Below are positions 15,601 to 26,084 of a stretch of 64,000 nt of DNA, piece after piece; position 1 is the first letter of the stretch, and each line of letters starts with the position of its first letter. Location of the stretch: positions 3,658,001-3,722,000 of the forward strand of contig NC_067203.1 of assembly GCF_026262505.1 (NCBI RefSeq), read 5' to 3'. Below the pieces are notes generated by a model. It was not told the origin of the DNA. It searched no databases and saw only the letters and a list, made by a program, of their open reading frames with translations. Source of the DNA: Trichomonas vaginalis G3 (taxonomy: Eukaryota; Parabasalia; Trichomonadida; Trichomonadidae). The position numbers were made by a program, and so were the translations under genes.

Positions 15601-17940
15601 GAATGTTATAAAACAATGTTAAATATGAAAAGAAAGAGAATTTTATAAAATAATGATAAATATGAAAAGAAAGAGAATTTCATAAAATAATGATAAATAT
15701 GAAAAGAAAGTGAAATATATAAAATAATGATGAATATGAAAAGAAAGAGAATTTCATAAAATAATGATAAATATGAAAAGAAAGTGAAATATATAAAATA
15801 ATGATGAATATGAAAAGAAAGTGAATTTCATAAAATAATGATGAATATGAAAAGAAAAAGAATTACATAAAACAATGATAAATTCTCTTTCTTTTCCTAT
15901 TTATCATTATTTTATGAAATTCTCTTTCTTTTCATATTCATCATTATTTTATGAAATTCACTTTCTTTTCATATTCATCATTATTTTATATATTTCTCTT
16001 TCTTTTCATATTTATCATTATTTTATGAAATTCACTTTCTTTTCATATTCATCATTATTTTATTGCACTCTCATTCTTTTCATATTTATCATTATTTTAT
16101 GAAATTCTCTTTCTTTTCATATTCATCATTATTTTATATATTTCTCTTTCTTTTCATATTTATCATTGTTTTATGAAATTCACTTTTCATATTCATAATT
16201 ATTTTATATATATTTCTATTTCTTTTCCTATTTATCATTATTTTATGAAATTCTTTTTCTTTTCATATTCATCATTATTTTATGAAATTCACTTTCTTTT
16301 CATATTTATTATTATTTTATAACATTCTCTTTCTTTTAATATTTATCATTATTTTATGAAATTCACTTTTCATATTCATAATTATTTTATATATATTTCT
16401 CTTTCTTTTCCTATTTATCATTATTTTATGAAATTCTTTTTCTTTTCATATTCATCATTATTTTATATATTTCACTTTCTTTTCATATTTATCATTATTT
16501 TATAAAATTCTCTTTCTTTTCATATTCATCATTATTTTATATATTTCTCTTTCTTTTCATATTCATCATTATTTTATGAAATTCACTTTCTTTTCATATT
16601 TATCATTATTTTATGAAATTCACTTTCTTTTCATATTCATCATTATTTTATATATTTCACTTTCTTTTCATATTTATCATTATTTTATGAAATTCTCTTT
16701 CTTTTCATATTCATCATTATTTTATATATTTCTCTTTCTTTTCATATTTATCATTATTTTATGAAATTCACTTTCTTTTCATATTCATCATTATTTTATA
16801 TATATTTCTCTTTCTTTTCCTATTTATCATTATTTTATATATTTCTCTTTCTTTTCATATTCATCATTATTTTATGAAATTCACTTTCTTTTCATATTTA
16901 TCATTATTTTATGAAATTCACTTTCTTTTCATATTCATCATTATTTTATATATTTCTCTTTCTTTTCATATTTATCATTGTTTTATGAAATTCTCTTTCT
17001 TTTCATATTTATCATTATTTTATGAAATTCTTTTTCTTTTCATATTCATCATTATTTTATGAAATTCACTTTCTTTTCATATTCATCATTATTTTATATA
17101 TTTCACTTTCTTTTCATATTTATCATTATTTTATGAAATTCTCTTTCTTTTCATATTTATCACTATTTTATTACATTCTCTTTCTTTTCATATTCATCAT
17201 TATTTTATTGCACTCTCATTCTTTTCATATTTATCATTATTTTATAAAATTCTCTTTCTTTTCATATTCATCATTATTTTATATATTTCTCTTTCTTTTC
17301 ATATTTATCATTATTTTATGAAATTCTCTTTCTTTTAATATTTATCATTATTTTATGAAATTCACTTTTCATATTCATCATTATTTTATATATATTTCTC
17401 TTTCTTTTCATATTTATCATTGTTTTATGAAATTCTCTTTCTTTTCATATTTATCATTATTTTATGAAATTCTTTTTCTTTTCATATTCATCATTATTTT
17501 ATGAAATTCACTTTCTTTTCATATTCATCATTATTTTATATATTTCACTTTCTTTTCATATTTATCATTATTTTATATATTTCTCTTTCTTTTCATATTT
17601 ATCATTGTTTTATGAAATTCTCTTTCTTTTCATATTTATCATTATTTTATGAAATTCTTTTTCTTTTCATATTTATCATTATTTTATGAAATTCACTTTC
17701 TTTTCATATTCATCATTATTTTATATATTTCACTTTCTTTTCATATTTATCATTATTTTATATATTTCTCTTTCTTTTCATATTTATCATTGTTTTATGA
17801 AATTCTCTTTCTTTTCATATTTATCATTATTTTATGAAATTCTTTTTCTTTTCATATTTATCATTTTTTTATGAAATTCTTTTTCTTTTCATATTCATCA
17901 TTATTTTATGAAATTCACTTTCTTTTCATATTCATCATTT
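3653..17940. repeat. 14.3-kb minisatellite with a 37-bp unit in five strand-alternating blocks
   Basis: The unit is purine-rich on one strand and pyrimidine-rich on the other (for example CTTTCTTTTCATATT then CATCATTATTTTAT). Variants differ at a few positions: GAAATTC or ATATATTTC, CACT or CTCT, CATATTC or CATATTT, ATGA or ATAT, plus an extra ATTGCACTCTCATTC type. The top strand is T-rich at about 3653-4380, A-rich at 4381-9135, T-rich at 9136-9860, A-rich at 9861-15881 and T-rich at 15882-17940. Long open frames here (reading SFFSYLSLFYEI-like) arise because 37 is not a multiple of three and the unit lacks stops; they are not genes. Some stretches (3653-4375, 11330-12480, 14400-15400) have many one-base length changes. 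Confidence 0.95.
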
Positions 17941-18692
17941 ATTGACCATAGATTTCGAAAAAAAATGCTGCATATTGAGCGAAAACTATGATTATATTAT
18001 AAGGCTGTCATTTAAAGCATAATGAAACTATTTCCTTTTCATTTTAATCGAATAAGATAGTAAAGATTTTTGAATTAGCTAGAAACTGATGAGATGTTTT
18101 CACAAATCAGATTTTTAATCTCTATAATGCATAATTCACTCAATATCTCAATTTTGATATTGCGAGATATTTTTGCTATCGGTTTCGCAATTTTGACACA
18201 ATAGCAAGAGGGTTCTATAAGCATTATTATCAACGTAGAATCTGAATATCATATCAGAAAATGTCGCAAATCTGACATTTACCCGACCAAATAGCAAAAA
18301 TAATTGAATACTTTTCGCAAAAACTTTAAAAATCGATAAAAATATGAAATATAGATATTAAAGAGACTTTTTATATAATATTCATAAAGATTTTCCAAAA
18401 ATATGATACCGCAAAATTAAAAAAGTGACGTCTTGAGTGGAGTCAAAGGTCGAAATTGCTAGCTAAATGTTTTTTAGCGAAATTGCGTATTGTACGTTTT
18501 TTTCGCAAAACGAAACCCTTAATCCTTACTGAAATGAGATTAATTGTAGTCAAAAAATAAAAAATAAATTTATTCGAAGATAATATATGCCTGACAGTAT
18601 GACGATACATTAATCCATTGTGTTGTGAAAAAGGATTTAAAGTCAATGTATAAGAATAAGTTTATTGTCGTAATAGCAAGTATTCTACAAAT
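17941..18692. other. Non-coding spacer after the array
   Basis: Unique AT-rich sequence with no credible gene. The array ends abruptly at TTCATCATTT. Confidence 0.6.
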
Positions 18693-19169
18693 TTATAGCT
18701 CTTGCTGAATATTAGGAGAAGCAAGAGCAGGAATAGAATTGGTAATTCCATTTAAGATTCGTTGAAGTGTTGAATCAAAATTAGGATCTGATACTACACC
18801 TTTGGAACCGCATTTATTAATAATAACTAAATGATATTCCCCTTTTAGTATAAATGTAAATATCCTACTCTGATGACAAAATAATCTAAAAGATTTAACT
18901 TTTGTTTCATCCGTTCGCCATACTGAATTAAGTTTTCCTACCGCATTTTCACCCATTTGAATATACTCTTTGATGCTACCTAATCTCTCTTTCTGTTCAT
19001 TGCCAAATTCTGGACTCGACGAATAATTAAATATTTCTCCCCATTTGTCATCGAATATAATTGAAAAAACTTGATCTTTGAAGAGTTTGACTATATCACT
19101 ACCGCATTTTTCTAGTTCGGCCCGGTCAATCTTTTCAAGATTCTGGGCATCTCTGTTACAGTTACACAT
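18693..19169 (-). CDS. Small unknown protein, 158 aa
   Basis: An ATG-started frame of normal amino-acid composition, with a Cys-rich start (MCNCNRDA), a mixed charged middle and an alternating hydrophobic segment around residues 100-125 (FTFILKGEYHLVIINKCG) that looks like beta strands. No motif I can assign to a family; the strand-rich middle followed by a helix is reminiscent of small trafficking folds (longin or roadblock), but this is only a guess. It is alone in its orientation, facing the satellite array. Confidence 0.55.
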   Translation of the reverse strand: MCNCNRDAQNLEKIDRAELEKCGSDIVKLFKDQVFSIIFDDKWGEIFNYSSSPEFGNEQKERLGSIKEYIQMGENAVGKLNSVWRTDETKVKSFRLFCHQSRIFTFILKGEYHLVIINKCGSKGVVSDPNFDSTLQRILNGITNSIPALASPNIQQEL

Positions 19170-19687
19170 TTTGAATTTTTTCTTGCTTTTTGATAAAAAA
19201 AAATAATTTAAAAACGACCCATCAGGATAATGTAGAAATTGAATTCTTTATACAGTGTTGAGAGAAATTTCCCATAGAAAAATACCCCAAATCCATGAAA
19301 ATTAAAATTCAATATTTTCGTTTCGAGCGATCAAACAAAAAAGTTATAAAATATTGCTTGCTATAACTATGGCTTTTAAAAATTCGGCATTAGAAATAAG
19401 CAGAATTAGAGGAAAATTACAATATTGCTTGATTTTTTGGGAGTCAGAGCTCATACAAGGTTGTCGAAAAAAGTTTTGAAAGGACAATAATCAAAACTTT
19501 TTTCGACGGGTAATGTTGCATGACTCGTGTTTAAGAAATGATCTCGATATTATTTGATTCTAAACTTCAGGAGTGATTTAGTGTTTCAATAGATCAATCT
19601 TTTAGAAATACTTAATGTATTATCTCTTGTGTTGGTAACATATTCTGGAGGATTTCATATTGTGCCGAACGTTTAAAGATTTCAAAA
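19170..19687. other. Divergent spacer between the small protein and the coiled-coil gene
   Basis: Holds the start regions of both flanking genes and the perfect hairpin at 19463-19507; otherwise nothing recognised. Confidence 0.5.
19463..19507. other. Perfect 17-bp inverted repeat (hairpin)
   Basis: The arm GTCGAAAAAAGTTTTGA (19463-19479) is matched by its exact complement at 19491-19507, with an 11-base loop. An outer GAGTCA/TGACTC pair continues the symmetry. It lies about 180 bp upstream of the coiled-coil gene and could be a transcribed stem-loop or an insertion relic. Confidence 0.7.
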
Positions 19688-21307
19688 ATGGCGGAAGAGT
19701 TTCAAAGAATCCTCGAAGAGTTTGGAAAAGGATTTGAATTCTTATCTAAGTATGAAAACAAGGATAAGAATTTTGTTAACAATTCTTTGCTGGCTGATTC
19801 AGATTTCACCCAATTCCAAATTATTTTATCTAATCTCAACGAAAATTGGCCTAAAGTCAAGAAAATAGCTTTAATAGGAAATGGAGGATCTCATAATGAA
19901 CTTGTTGAAACTGCATCAAGATTAAACGAACAAATGGATTTACTATCTAAGGCTCATTTAAGGATTGCATCATTAGAAAAAGGTATTTCATCGCAAGAAG
20001 CTGAAAATGCAAAACTTACTCTCGAAATTCTTGAATTACAAAAAAAGTTAGATGAATCTGGAAAAGATTCAAACAATGCTGCATCACAGATTACAATATT
20101 ACAGCAAAAGATTACATCCTTAGAAAAGGAACTTGCTGCCTCACAACAAGAAATATCGATTTCCAAACAAAAAATTAACCAACATCTTGAAATTGCATCG
20201 ACAACACAGACTGAGATTACGAATGTGCAATCAAATCTACAAAAACAAGTTGATGAGAACAAGAAACTTCAATCGGATATTGAAAAACTGATTAGTCAAC
20301 TTGATAATATTAAAATTGAGAATAAAACGTTAAAAGAAGCTCAACAAAAGAACGAATTGACTATATCTGACTTAAAGCAAAAGATTAACTCTGATGCTGA
20401 TGAAAAGATGCGTCTTAACATGAGAATTACGGATTTAGAAAACGAACCTAACAGACCAAATGTAGTTTTACTTCAAGAAGATAAAAATCACCTTATATCA
20501 GTTAATGAACAACTTAATTCTCAGTTAGAGAAAGCATCAAACGAAAATAGAAACTTAACTACTGAAATTTCTTCAAAGAATGCAACAATAGAGACTCTCA
20601 CACAAAAATCTAACGATTTGCAGCAACAAATCGAAGAAATAACTAATAAATGCAAGGAATTGAAGACAGAACTTGTTGAAAAAGAAAAAGTAATTTCCAT
20701 ATCAAAATCTCAAGCTGAAGAAACGGAACAAAAACTTAATACTCATCAAAGAACATCAGAAAAGTATATGGAAATCATTTCCAAGTCAACCAATGTTTAC
20801 AATCAACTTTTTGATTCAATTGAACAATTATCTAATTCTTTTAATGCTAAAATCAACGATATAGAAGATCAAATTGACTTAATTGATCCAAAGATTAACA
20901 AATACAAAGCAAAACAAGCCCAAATTCTTGAAGTTGCATTGAAAGAAAATAGAAGTTCAAAGAAACTGCTTAAATATGCAATAGAAAGTATTTCTAAGAT
21001 GTCTGAAATGGAAGATAATCAACCAAGTTTAGAAGATGTCTTGAAAGACCCTCAAACCTTAATTAATATGGTTGAAATGACAACAAAGTCCGTAACCGAT
21101 TTGAGATCAACTTCCATTCATAAGAGCTATAATACTCAACTAACATCTTCAAGAAATTCAAGCTCTGTTTCAACTTCTGTTGCTTCAATGAGTGATTTAA
21201 TGCAATTAATTAGCGCTCAAATGCAAGAAGAGCATGAGGAGCTAATGAGTGTTATAGGTGATACAGAAGCCCCTACATTTCGTTCTGTAGTCTCTCCAAG
21301 AAAATAA
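19688..21307 (+). CDS. Long coiled-coil protein, 539 aa
   Basis: The ATG follows closely on TTTCAAAA. Residues about 1-70 are globular-looking; about 70-360 form an almost continuous Glu/Lys/Gln/Ser-rich heptad array (runs such as LEKELAASQQEISISKQ) typical of a dimeric coiled coil; about 360-430 hold further helices, and the last 80 residues are Ser/Thr-rich. No motor head, membrane segment or nuclear signal was seen. A structural role in the cytoskeleton, a tether or a basal-body part is plausible, but coiled coils do not define a family. Codon use resembles its neighbours, and the frame is intact with TAA followed by an AT-rich tail. Confidence 0.85.
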   Translation: MAEEFQRILEEFGKGFEFLSKYENKDKNFVNNSLLADSDFTQFQIILSNLNENWPKVKKIALIGNGGSHNELVETASRLNEQMDLLSKAHLRIASLEKGISSQEAENAKLTLEILELQKKLDESGKDSNNAASQITILQQKITSLEKELAASQQEISISKQKINQHLEIASTTQTEITNVQSNLQKQVDENKKLQSDIEKLISQLDNIKIENKTLKEAQQKNELTISDLKQKINSDADEKMRLNMRITDLENEPNRPNVVLLQEDKNHLISVNEQLNSQLEKASNENRNLTTEISSKNATIETLTQKSNDLQQQIEEITNKCKELKTELVEKEKVISISKSQAEETEQKLNTHQRTSEKYMEIISKSTNVYNQLFDSIEQLSNSFNAKINDIEDQIDLIDPKINKYKAKQAQILEVALKENRSSKKLLKYAIESISKMSEMEDNQPSLEDVLKDPQTLINMVEMTTKSVTDLRSTSIHKSYNTQLTSSRNSSSVSTSVASMSDLMQLISAQMQEEHEELMSVIGDTEAPTFRSVVSPRK

Positions 21308-21747
21308 TTATTTTCTTTTTCTATTTATTTGTTTAAAATGTTATTATATTTATGTAATAACTGTATTTTTGTTAATATAATCTGTTATTTCAACTAAAAT
21401 TCGATAATTATCCTGTTCGAGGTTATATCTTTAGAGGATTTTAGCTTATGGCAAGTAATTTTGTTGTTGTCATTCGTACTGAATGCTATTGTTAAGATTC
21501 CAAAGGCACAAATAAACAATTTTATCAAGAAAATAATTTTGTAGCAAGGATATTTTGGAATTTTCGATAAAATATTGATTCTTATATATAATAACATGTA
21601 ATCGAGGATGTCACTTTTTCAAAAATTAGCCAAATCGATCGCAAGGGGTAGTTCTCAATTTGAAAGTATTTCAATGTGCAGGAGTTCTTAATTTATCCAA
21701 TGCATTCACAAATAAAAATCAGTTCATTTTTAGAAAGAGTCTTCAGT
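21308..21747. other. Spacer upstream of the nitroreductase gene
   Basis: AT-rich, no gene recognised. The frame of the downstream gene is open from an ATG at 21676, but the conserved protein starts at 21748. Confidence 0.5.
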
Positions 21748-22293
21748 ATGGACGTTCTCTCCTCAATCGAAGCAAGAAGAACAATCAGAGAATATGATCA
21801 TAACTATGTCATCCCAAAGGAACACATCGAAGCCATTGCAAACCATGCATTGATGGCTCCATCTGCATGTGGCTTCCAAGGATGTGATGTTTATGTAATC
21901 CAAAACCCAGAAATTGCTGCTAAAATAGAGCAGAAGTCTCTTGAATCAGTTGATCCAAAAGCAGTTCCATTTTTCAAGAAAAGATATGAAGAACTTGGCG
22001 TTAAGAACTGTATAACATGTGACTGCCAAGCATTCTTCATGGTTGTTAAAAACGAGCGTGCTGACGAAAGATACGTGTATGTTGATGCTGGCATTATGGC
22101 AGAGTCAATCATGCTTGCAGCTGTCAGCCTTGGTTATGTCACAATGCCAGTTGGCGCTGTAATGTACTCAGATCTCTCTGATACACTTCCAGTAAAGAAG
22201 GGAGATATCATTATGGCTGTCGCAGTTGCAAAGGGTGTCGAGCATCCAACAATTCCACCAAAGCCAATCAAAGCTAAGGTCCACTATTACTAA
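21748..22293 (+). CDS. Nitroreductase family FMN oxidoreductase, 181 aa
   Basis: The protein starts MDVLSSIEARRTIREY, the usual nitroreductase opening in which RRTIREY (residues 10-16) contacts the FMN phosphate. APSACGFQ near residue 41 and the GYVTMPVGA segment near residue 125 also fit the family, as does the length of about 180 residues. These enzymes use NAD(P)H and bound FMN to reduce nitro compounds or quinones, usually as dimers; in trichomonads members of the family have been discussed in connection with nitroimidazole activation. A Cys pair (CITCDC) near residue 87 is unusual for small nitroreductases and could be a metal or redox site. I start at 21748 because the 24 extra upstream residues do not resemble the family. 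Confidence 0.88.
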   Translation: MDVLSSIEARRTIREYDHNYVIPKEHIEAIANHALMAPSACGFQGCDVYVIQNPEIAAKIEQKSLESVDPKAVPFFKKRYEELGVKNCITCDCQAFFMVVKNERADERYVYVDAGIMAESIMLAAVSLGYVTMPVGAVMYSDLSDTLPVKKGDIIMAVAVAKGVEHPTIPPKPIKAKVHYY

Positions 22294-22608
22294 ACATAAT
22301 AAATATTATACTTTAATGATTTTTTTTAATATTCAAGTGCAAATATGATTACAAATGAGAGATTAGAACATTTCACTATACTATCACTCAGATTGAGAAC
22401 ATCCAAGTGATTTCATATCCCTTGTAACTGAATAATGATGGTTCATAAGTGAGTTATATTTCAGGAATAATGATGGTTCATAATTTGTATAGATTTTATC
22501 ATAAAACGATAGTATTATTCTTTAGGAGACTGGGTATAAACAAAAATTCATTGTTACGTCTGAGATGAGTCAAAATTTTCTTAGTTTTCAATTGAGTCAA
22601 AATATAAA
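22294..22608. other. Short spacer with a small direct repeat
   Basis: GAATAATGATGGTTCATAA occurs at 22430-22448 and again at 22465-22483. No gene seen. Confidence 0.6.
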
Positions 22609-23295
22609 ATGTCAAGCGAAGATTATGGAATCATTCCTATCGAGAATTCACCAGAGATGCTAACAAAGATGGCAGATTCTATTGGTGCTGATACATCAAA
22701 GTTCACTCTTTCAACTATCTATTCTTTTGATGAAGAAATTCTTGCCACAATTCCTCAACCTATCAAAGCTATCATATTATTATTTCCATTTGGAAAAGAA
22801 AATAGTCCAATAAGAACACGCCATTCTGGAGAGAAAGTGCCAGAAGGGGATTTACCTTATTATACTAAACAAAAAGTACAAAATTTATGTGGTACTATTG
22901 CATTAATTCACGCAATTTTGAACAATTTAGATATTATCCCATTGAAAGCAGATTCAATTCTCGACAAATTTTATAAACATACAAAATCTTTGACTCCTGA
23001 TGAGCGTGGTCTTGAACTTACCAAAGAAAAAGAACTGTTTGCAATACATAACGCCATATCTAATGCTTCAAATGGAGCTCAAGAAGGAGAAAAAGCTTTA
23101 ACTCATTACTCATGCTTTATTGAGCATGCCGGCCACATTTGGGAGCTTGATGGAAGACTTTCAAACATGGTTGACCATGGAGTTTCTTCTAATTTTGCTA
23201 CCCAAGTATTTCAAATAATACAAACCGAATTCATCGACAAACTTGAAGGAATGGAAAAGTTTATGTTAGATGTTGTAGCTCTTTCGAAAATTTAA
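22609..23295 (+). CDS. Ubiquitin carboxyl-terminal hydrolase, UCH (peptidase C12) family
   Basis: This 228-aa protein has the complete UCH active site: Gln88 (oxyanion hole), Cys94 in QNLCGTIALIHA, His166 in HYSCFIEH and Asp181 in WELDGR. The spacings Gln-6-Cys and His-15-Asp match UCH-L1/L3. It should remove ubiquitin or small adducts from ubiquitin C-termini in the cytosol. The length equals that of the short UCH enzymes, with no C-terminal extension of the UCH37/BAP1 type. The ATG lies 15 bases after the TCAAAATA motif. It belongs functionally with the E1-like gene 10 kb downstream, but the two are not linked as an operon. Confidence 0.93.
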   Translation: MSSEDYGIIPIENSPEMLTKMADSIGADTSKFTLSTIYSFDEEILATIPQPIKAIILLFPFGKENSPIRTRHSGEKVPEGDLPYYTKQKVQNLCGTIALIHAILNNLDIIPLKADSILDKFYKHTKSLTPDERGLELTKEKELFAIHNAISNASNGAQEGEKALTHYSCFIEHAGHIWELDGRLSNMVDHGVSSNFATQVFQIIQTEFIDKLEGMEKFMLDVVALSKI

Positions 23296-23779
23296 AAGAA
23301 TTGTTATATTTTTAGATAAAAAATCAAAAATAACATGAAATAATCATGCCAAGTACTATTTTCTAAACAAATTACAAATTAATGTATTTATTTCGATTAA
23401 ATCTACAATATAATAAAATTTGCCAATAATTTTTCTATTAAAAGACTAAGAAAGTAATATATACCTTTATTTTTCTGATTCATTTGCTGATTGATGACGT
23501 AATTGTTTCAATGAGTAAAGATTTTGACTTTGAATTTCAAATTTAGTATAATTTTGTAAGTTTTTTCTGTTGATTAGATAAGCATTTGTATGAAATTGTA
23601 TGATAATTTACAAATTTACTAGCTCAATATACCTCTAGTCTTTCTTTCTCAAGTAACTTTAGATATTTACGAAAATCCATTTAAAAAAAGTCACGTGTAA
23701 TTTCATTGTAGATTCGCAAGCATGTACTATTTGTTTCTAGCATATAGTTCTTTGGCAATAAGCGAGGATAATTAAGATT
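23296..23779. other. Spacer
   Basis: AT-rich, no gene or clear repeat recognised. Confidence 0.5.
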
Positions 23780-25483
23780 ATGTACTCCAGTTATGAAATT
23801 TTAAACGACCACTTTTTTTGCCCTATGGAAGCGGGAAATATTGCCGATGTTCTTAAATCGCTTATGGGAACTATAGGAAAGCCAATTGGATCCAACGAAT
23901 ATCCAAAATATCATATGGATTATCAGATTGCTAGCGAAATGAACTTTTTAAATATTCATTATCCAGGAATCTCACAAGAAAGAATGAGAGCATTTGAAAT
24001 AGGTAACAAAGCAGACAATGCCTATCTCTCAGGTAACACTAAAGATGCTACAGAAATGTGTTGGAAGGCAATTTCACTTGATGGAAACGCTTGGGATGCT
24101 TATAGAGTTCTTGTTCGTTCACTCGAAACATACATTGGCGATGATCATCTTACAATGATCATGGCTGGTCGTGAACTCGTACGTGTTGAACGTGAAATTT
24201 TCAAAGACATTTTAACAATGGACAACAAAGATTTTTACAAATATAGTATGGGTAGACCATACATCAGATTGCTTAGCAACATATCATCATTCTCGTTTGA
24301 CGGAAAATACAACGATGTCCACGTAAAAGCTTATGAAGAAAATTTAAGAATAAATAGATACGACAATACCGAAGTACGCTCACCATTACTCATGGCTTAC
24401 TTGAATTGCGCCATCGTTAACAAATATCACCTTAAAAATTACGGAATTTGGCCAGAAAGAACAGAAAATCATATTAACGCCATGTTCAAAACGCCGTTAC
24501 TCCCAGATATGAGAGAAGGCTGTTGGGGAGATAATTACAAGAATGATACCCTTTATACTTGGTATCAAATTATTTTTAAGTATATGAACAAAGATCCTTC
24601 ATGGGTAAACTTGGTCAAACGCGAAGACAAGCAAAATCCAAAGCTCCTGAAGGCCCTTTTAAGCGAAGAAGAGTTCGAAGGCGATATAATTGACCCAATG
24701 AACAAAAATCCAAAGCTCCTGAAGGCCCTTTTAAGCGAAGAAGAGTTCGAAGCCGTCCAAGTTGAAAATACATTACTTTCACCTGTTATTTACCGTGTAC
24801 CAAACTTTATGGGCGATTTATTCAAAGCTGTCCGAAATAAACCAATTTATAACAGAGCTCAAAAAGATATAGCAGCATTACTCTACGGTATGGAAGAAAT
24901 ACAGCCAAACTGGAAGGCTAAAGCAGAAAAAGCCCTCAATGAAGCAAGAGAATTGATGAGAAATCGTCAATTCATGAAAGCCATTGAAAAACTTTCAGAT
25001 GCAAAGAAATACTATAATAGAAGTATTTATCCTTCAATGCATATTGAAAATTCCGGAATTCCCTTCGCCATCTTTTCAAATCGTGCACAATCTGCTTTCC
25101 AAGTTGGCAGATTTGATCTCGCAAGGTTTGATGCTAGAATGGCACTTTATTTGAACCCGAAGATCCCTCACATCTACAAGATTCTTCCTTTAATTGCCGA
25201 AAAATACTATTGTCCGAAATCCAAAGAATTTCTTGCCCAAATCGCAAACGAGGCCACTCAAGAGCACATAGACGAAGAGTGGAAGGAACTCTCAATGAAG
25301 GCAATAGGAAGACTCGGAATGAAAGCATTAATTGGAGAAAGAGTTGGATTTTCTGCAAAATTAATCGAAGCTGAAACAAAAAGAGGCTTCGAAGACATGT
25401 TTGAACCAATTTCATTCAAACCAAAGGAATTCGAACTTCTTCCTTGGCTTACTGAGAATGATATTGAACAAGGTGTAATTTAA
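23780..25483 (+). CDS. TPR-type helical repeat protein, 567 aa
   Basis: Residues about 75-120 (RAFEIGNKADNAYLSGN then KAISLDGNAWDAYRVLVR) read as tetratricopeptide repeats, and a second helical-repeat region follows at about 375-500 (EKALNEARELMRNRQFMKAIEKL; FDLARFDARMALYLNP). The middle, with GRPYIRLL and a LRINRYDNTEVRSPLL segment, resembles the central part of ST7-like and related bacterial TPR proteins, where an Asn-Asp-Asn motif precedes a helix. No catalytic motif was recognised, so it is probably a scaffold or adaptor. A 24-residue tandem duplication (NPKLLKALLSEEEFE twice, near residues 286-325) interrupts an acidic linker. Intact frame, no signal peptide. Confidence 0.75.
   Translation: MYSSYEILNDHFFCPMEAGNIADVLKSLMGTIGKPIGSNEYPKYHMDYQIASEMNFLNIHYPGISQERMRAFEIGNKADNAYLSGNTKDATEMCWKAISLDGNAWDAYRVLVRSLETYIGDDHLTMIMAGRELVRVEREIFKDILTMDNKDFYKYSMGRPYIRLLSNISSFSFDGKYNDVHVKAYEENLRINRYDNTEVRSPLLMAYLNCAIVNKYHLKNYGIWPERTENHINAMFKTPLLPDMREGCWGDNYKNDTLYTWYQIIFKYMNKDPSWVNLVKREDKQNPKLLKALLSEEEFEGDIIDPMNKNPKLLKALLSEEEFEAVQVENTLLSPVIYRVPNFMGDLFKAVRNKPIYNRAQKDIAALLYGMEEIQPNWKAKAEKALNEARELMRNRQFMKAIEKLSDAKKYYNRSIYPSMHIENSGIPFAIFSNRAQSAFQVGRFDLARFDARMALYLNPKIPHIYKILPLIAEKYYCPKSKEFLAQIANEATQEHIDEEWKELSMKAIGRLGMKALIGERVGFSAKLIEAETKRGFEDMFEPISFKPKEFELLPWLTENDIEQGVI
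24635..24752 (+). repeat. In-frame 72-bp tandem duplication inside the TPR gene
   Basis: Bases 24635-24680 are repeated without change at 24707-24752, including synonymous sites, so the duplication is recent. The 72-bp period preserves the frame. Confidence 0.92.
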
Positions 25484-26084
25484 ATATATATATAATAAAA
25501 AATTCTATTGATTATGTTAATTTTTTTACAATTTGACATTCTCTCTATTAGAGTTGTTTAAAGTGGCACAATGTAAGAGGAAATAAGTCATTTACAGTTT
25601 GTTCATTCTATAATAATTGACATTTTAAAATATGATATTATTTATCAAATTGTTATTCTCTCTATTAAAGTTGTTTCAAATGGCACAATGTAAGAGGAAA
25701 TAAGTCATTTACAGTTTGTTCTTTCTTTGTTCTTTCTATAATATGAAATATTTTTAGTGTTAGTTTCTTTGTGGTATTGTGTACATATATAATTGGAAAG
25801 AAATAAGAATTATGACAATGTTTCAAAGATGTTCTCATTCAATATCATAAAGTAATTCCGAAAAATCCTTTAATATCGAATATATTACAGAATCATTGGT
25901 CAGTTTATGACCAGTAAATGGTAATTAAAGTATTTAAAGTTATAGTCCTTAAAATATCTCATTGATTTTTTGTTCGGAATTTTTTCAAGCAACGATAATA
26001 TTCAAGTCCTTAAAAGTGAACGTTTCGAGATGATAATTTAAAAAGATAGATAAAGTTTAATATACAAATAAAAATAATATAAGA
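25484..26084. other. Convergent spacer with a direct repeat
   Basis: Lies between two convergent genes. A block containing GGCACAATGTAAGAGGAAAT is present at about 25541-25612 and again at 25658-25743 (117-bp period) with few differences. No gene seen. Confidence 0.7.

Noticed and set aside
4481-17874. Dozens of open frames reading SFFSYLSLFYEI-type hydrophobic repeats
   Set aside because: They are translations of the 37-bp satellite in three rotating frames; they occur on whichever strand is T-rich and have no other gene features.
18443-18646. 67-codon minus-strand frame
   Set aside because: TTG start, low-complexity, no homology I can see.
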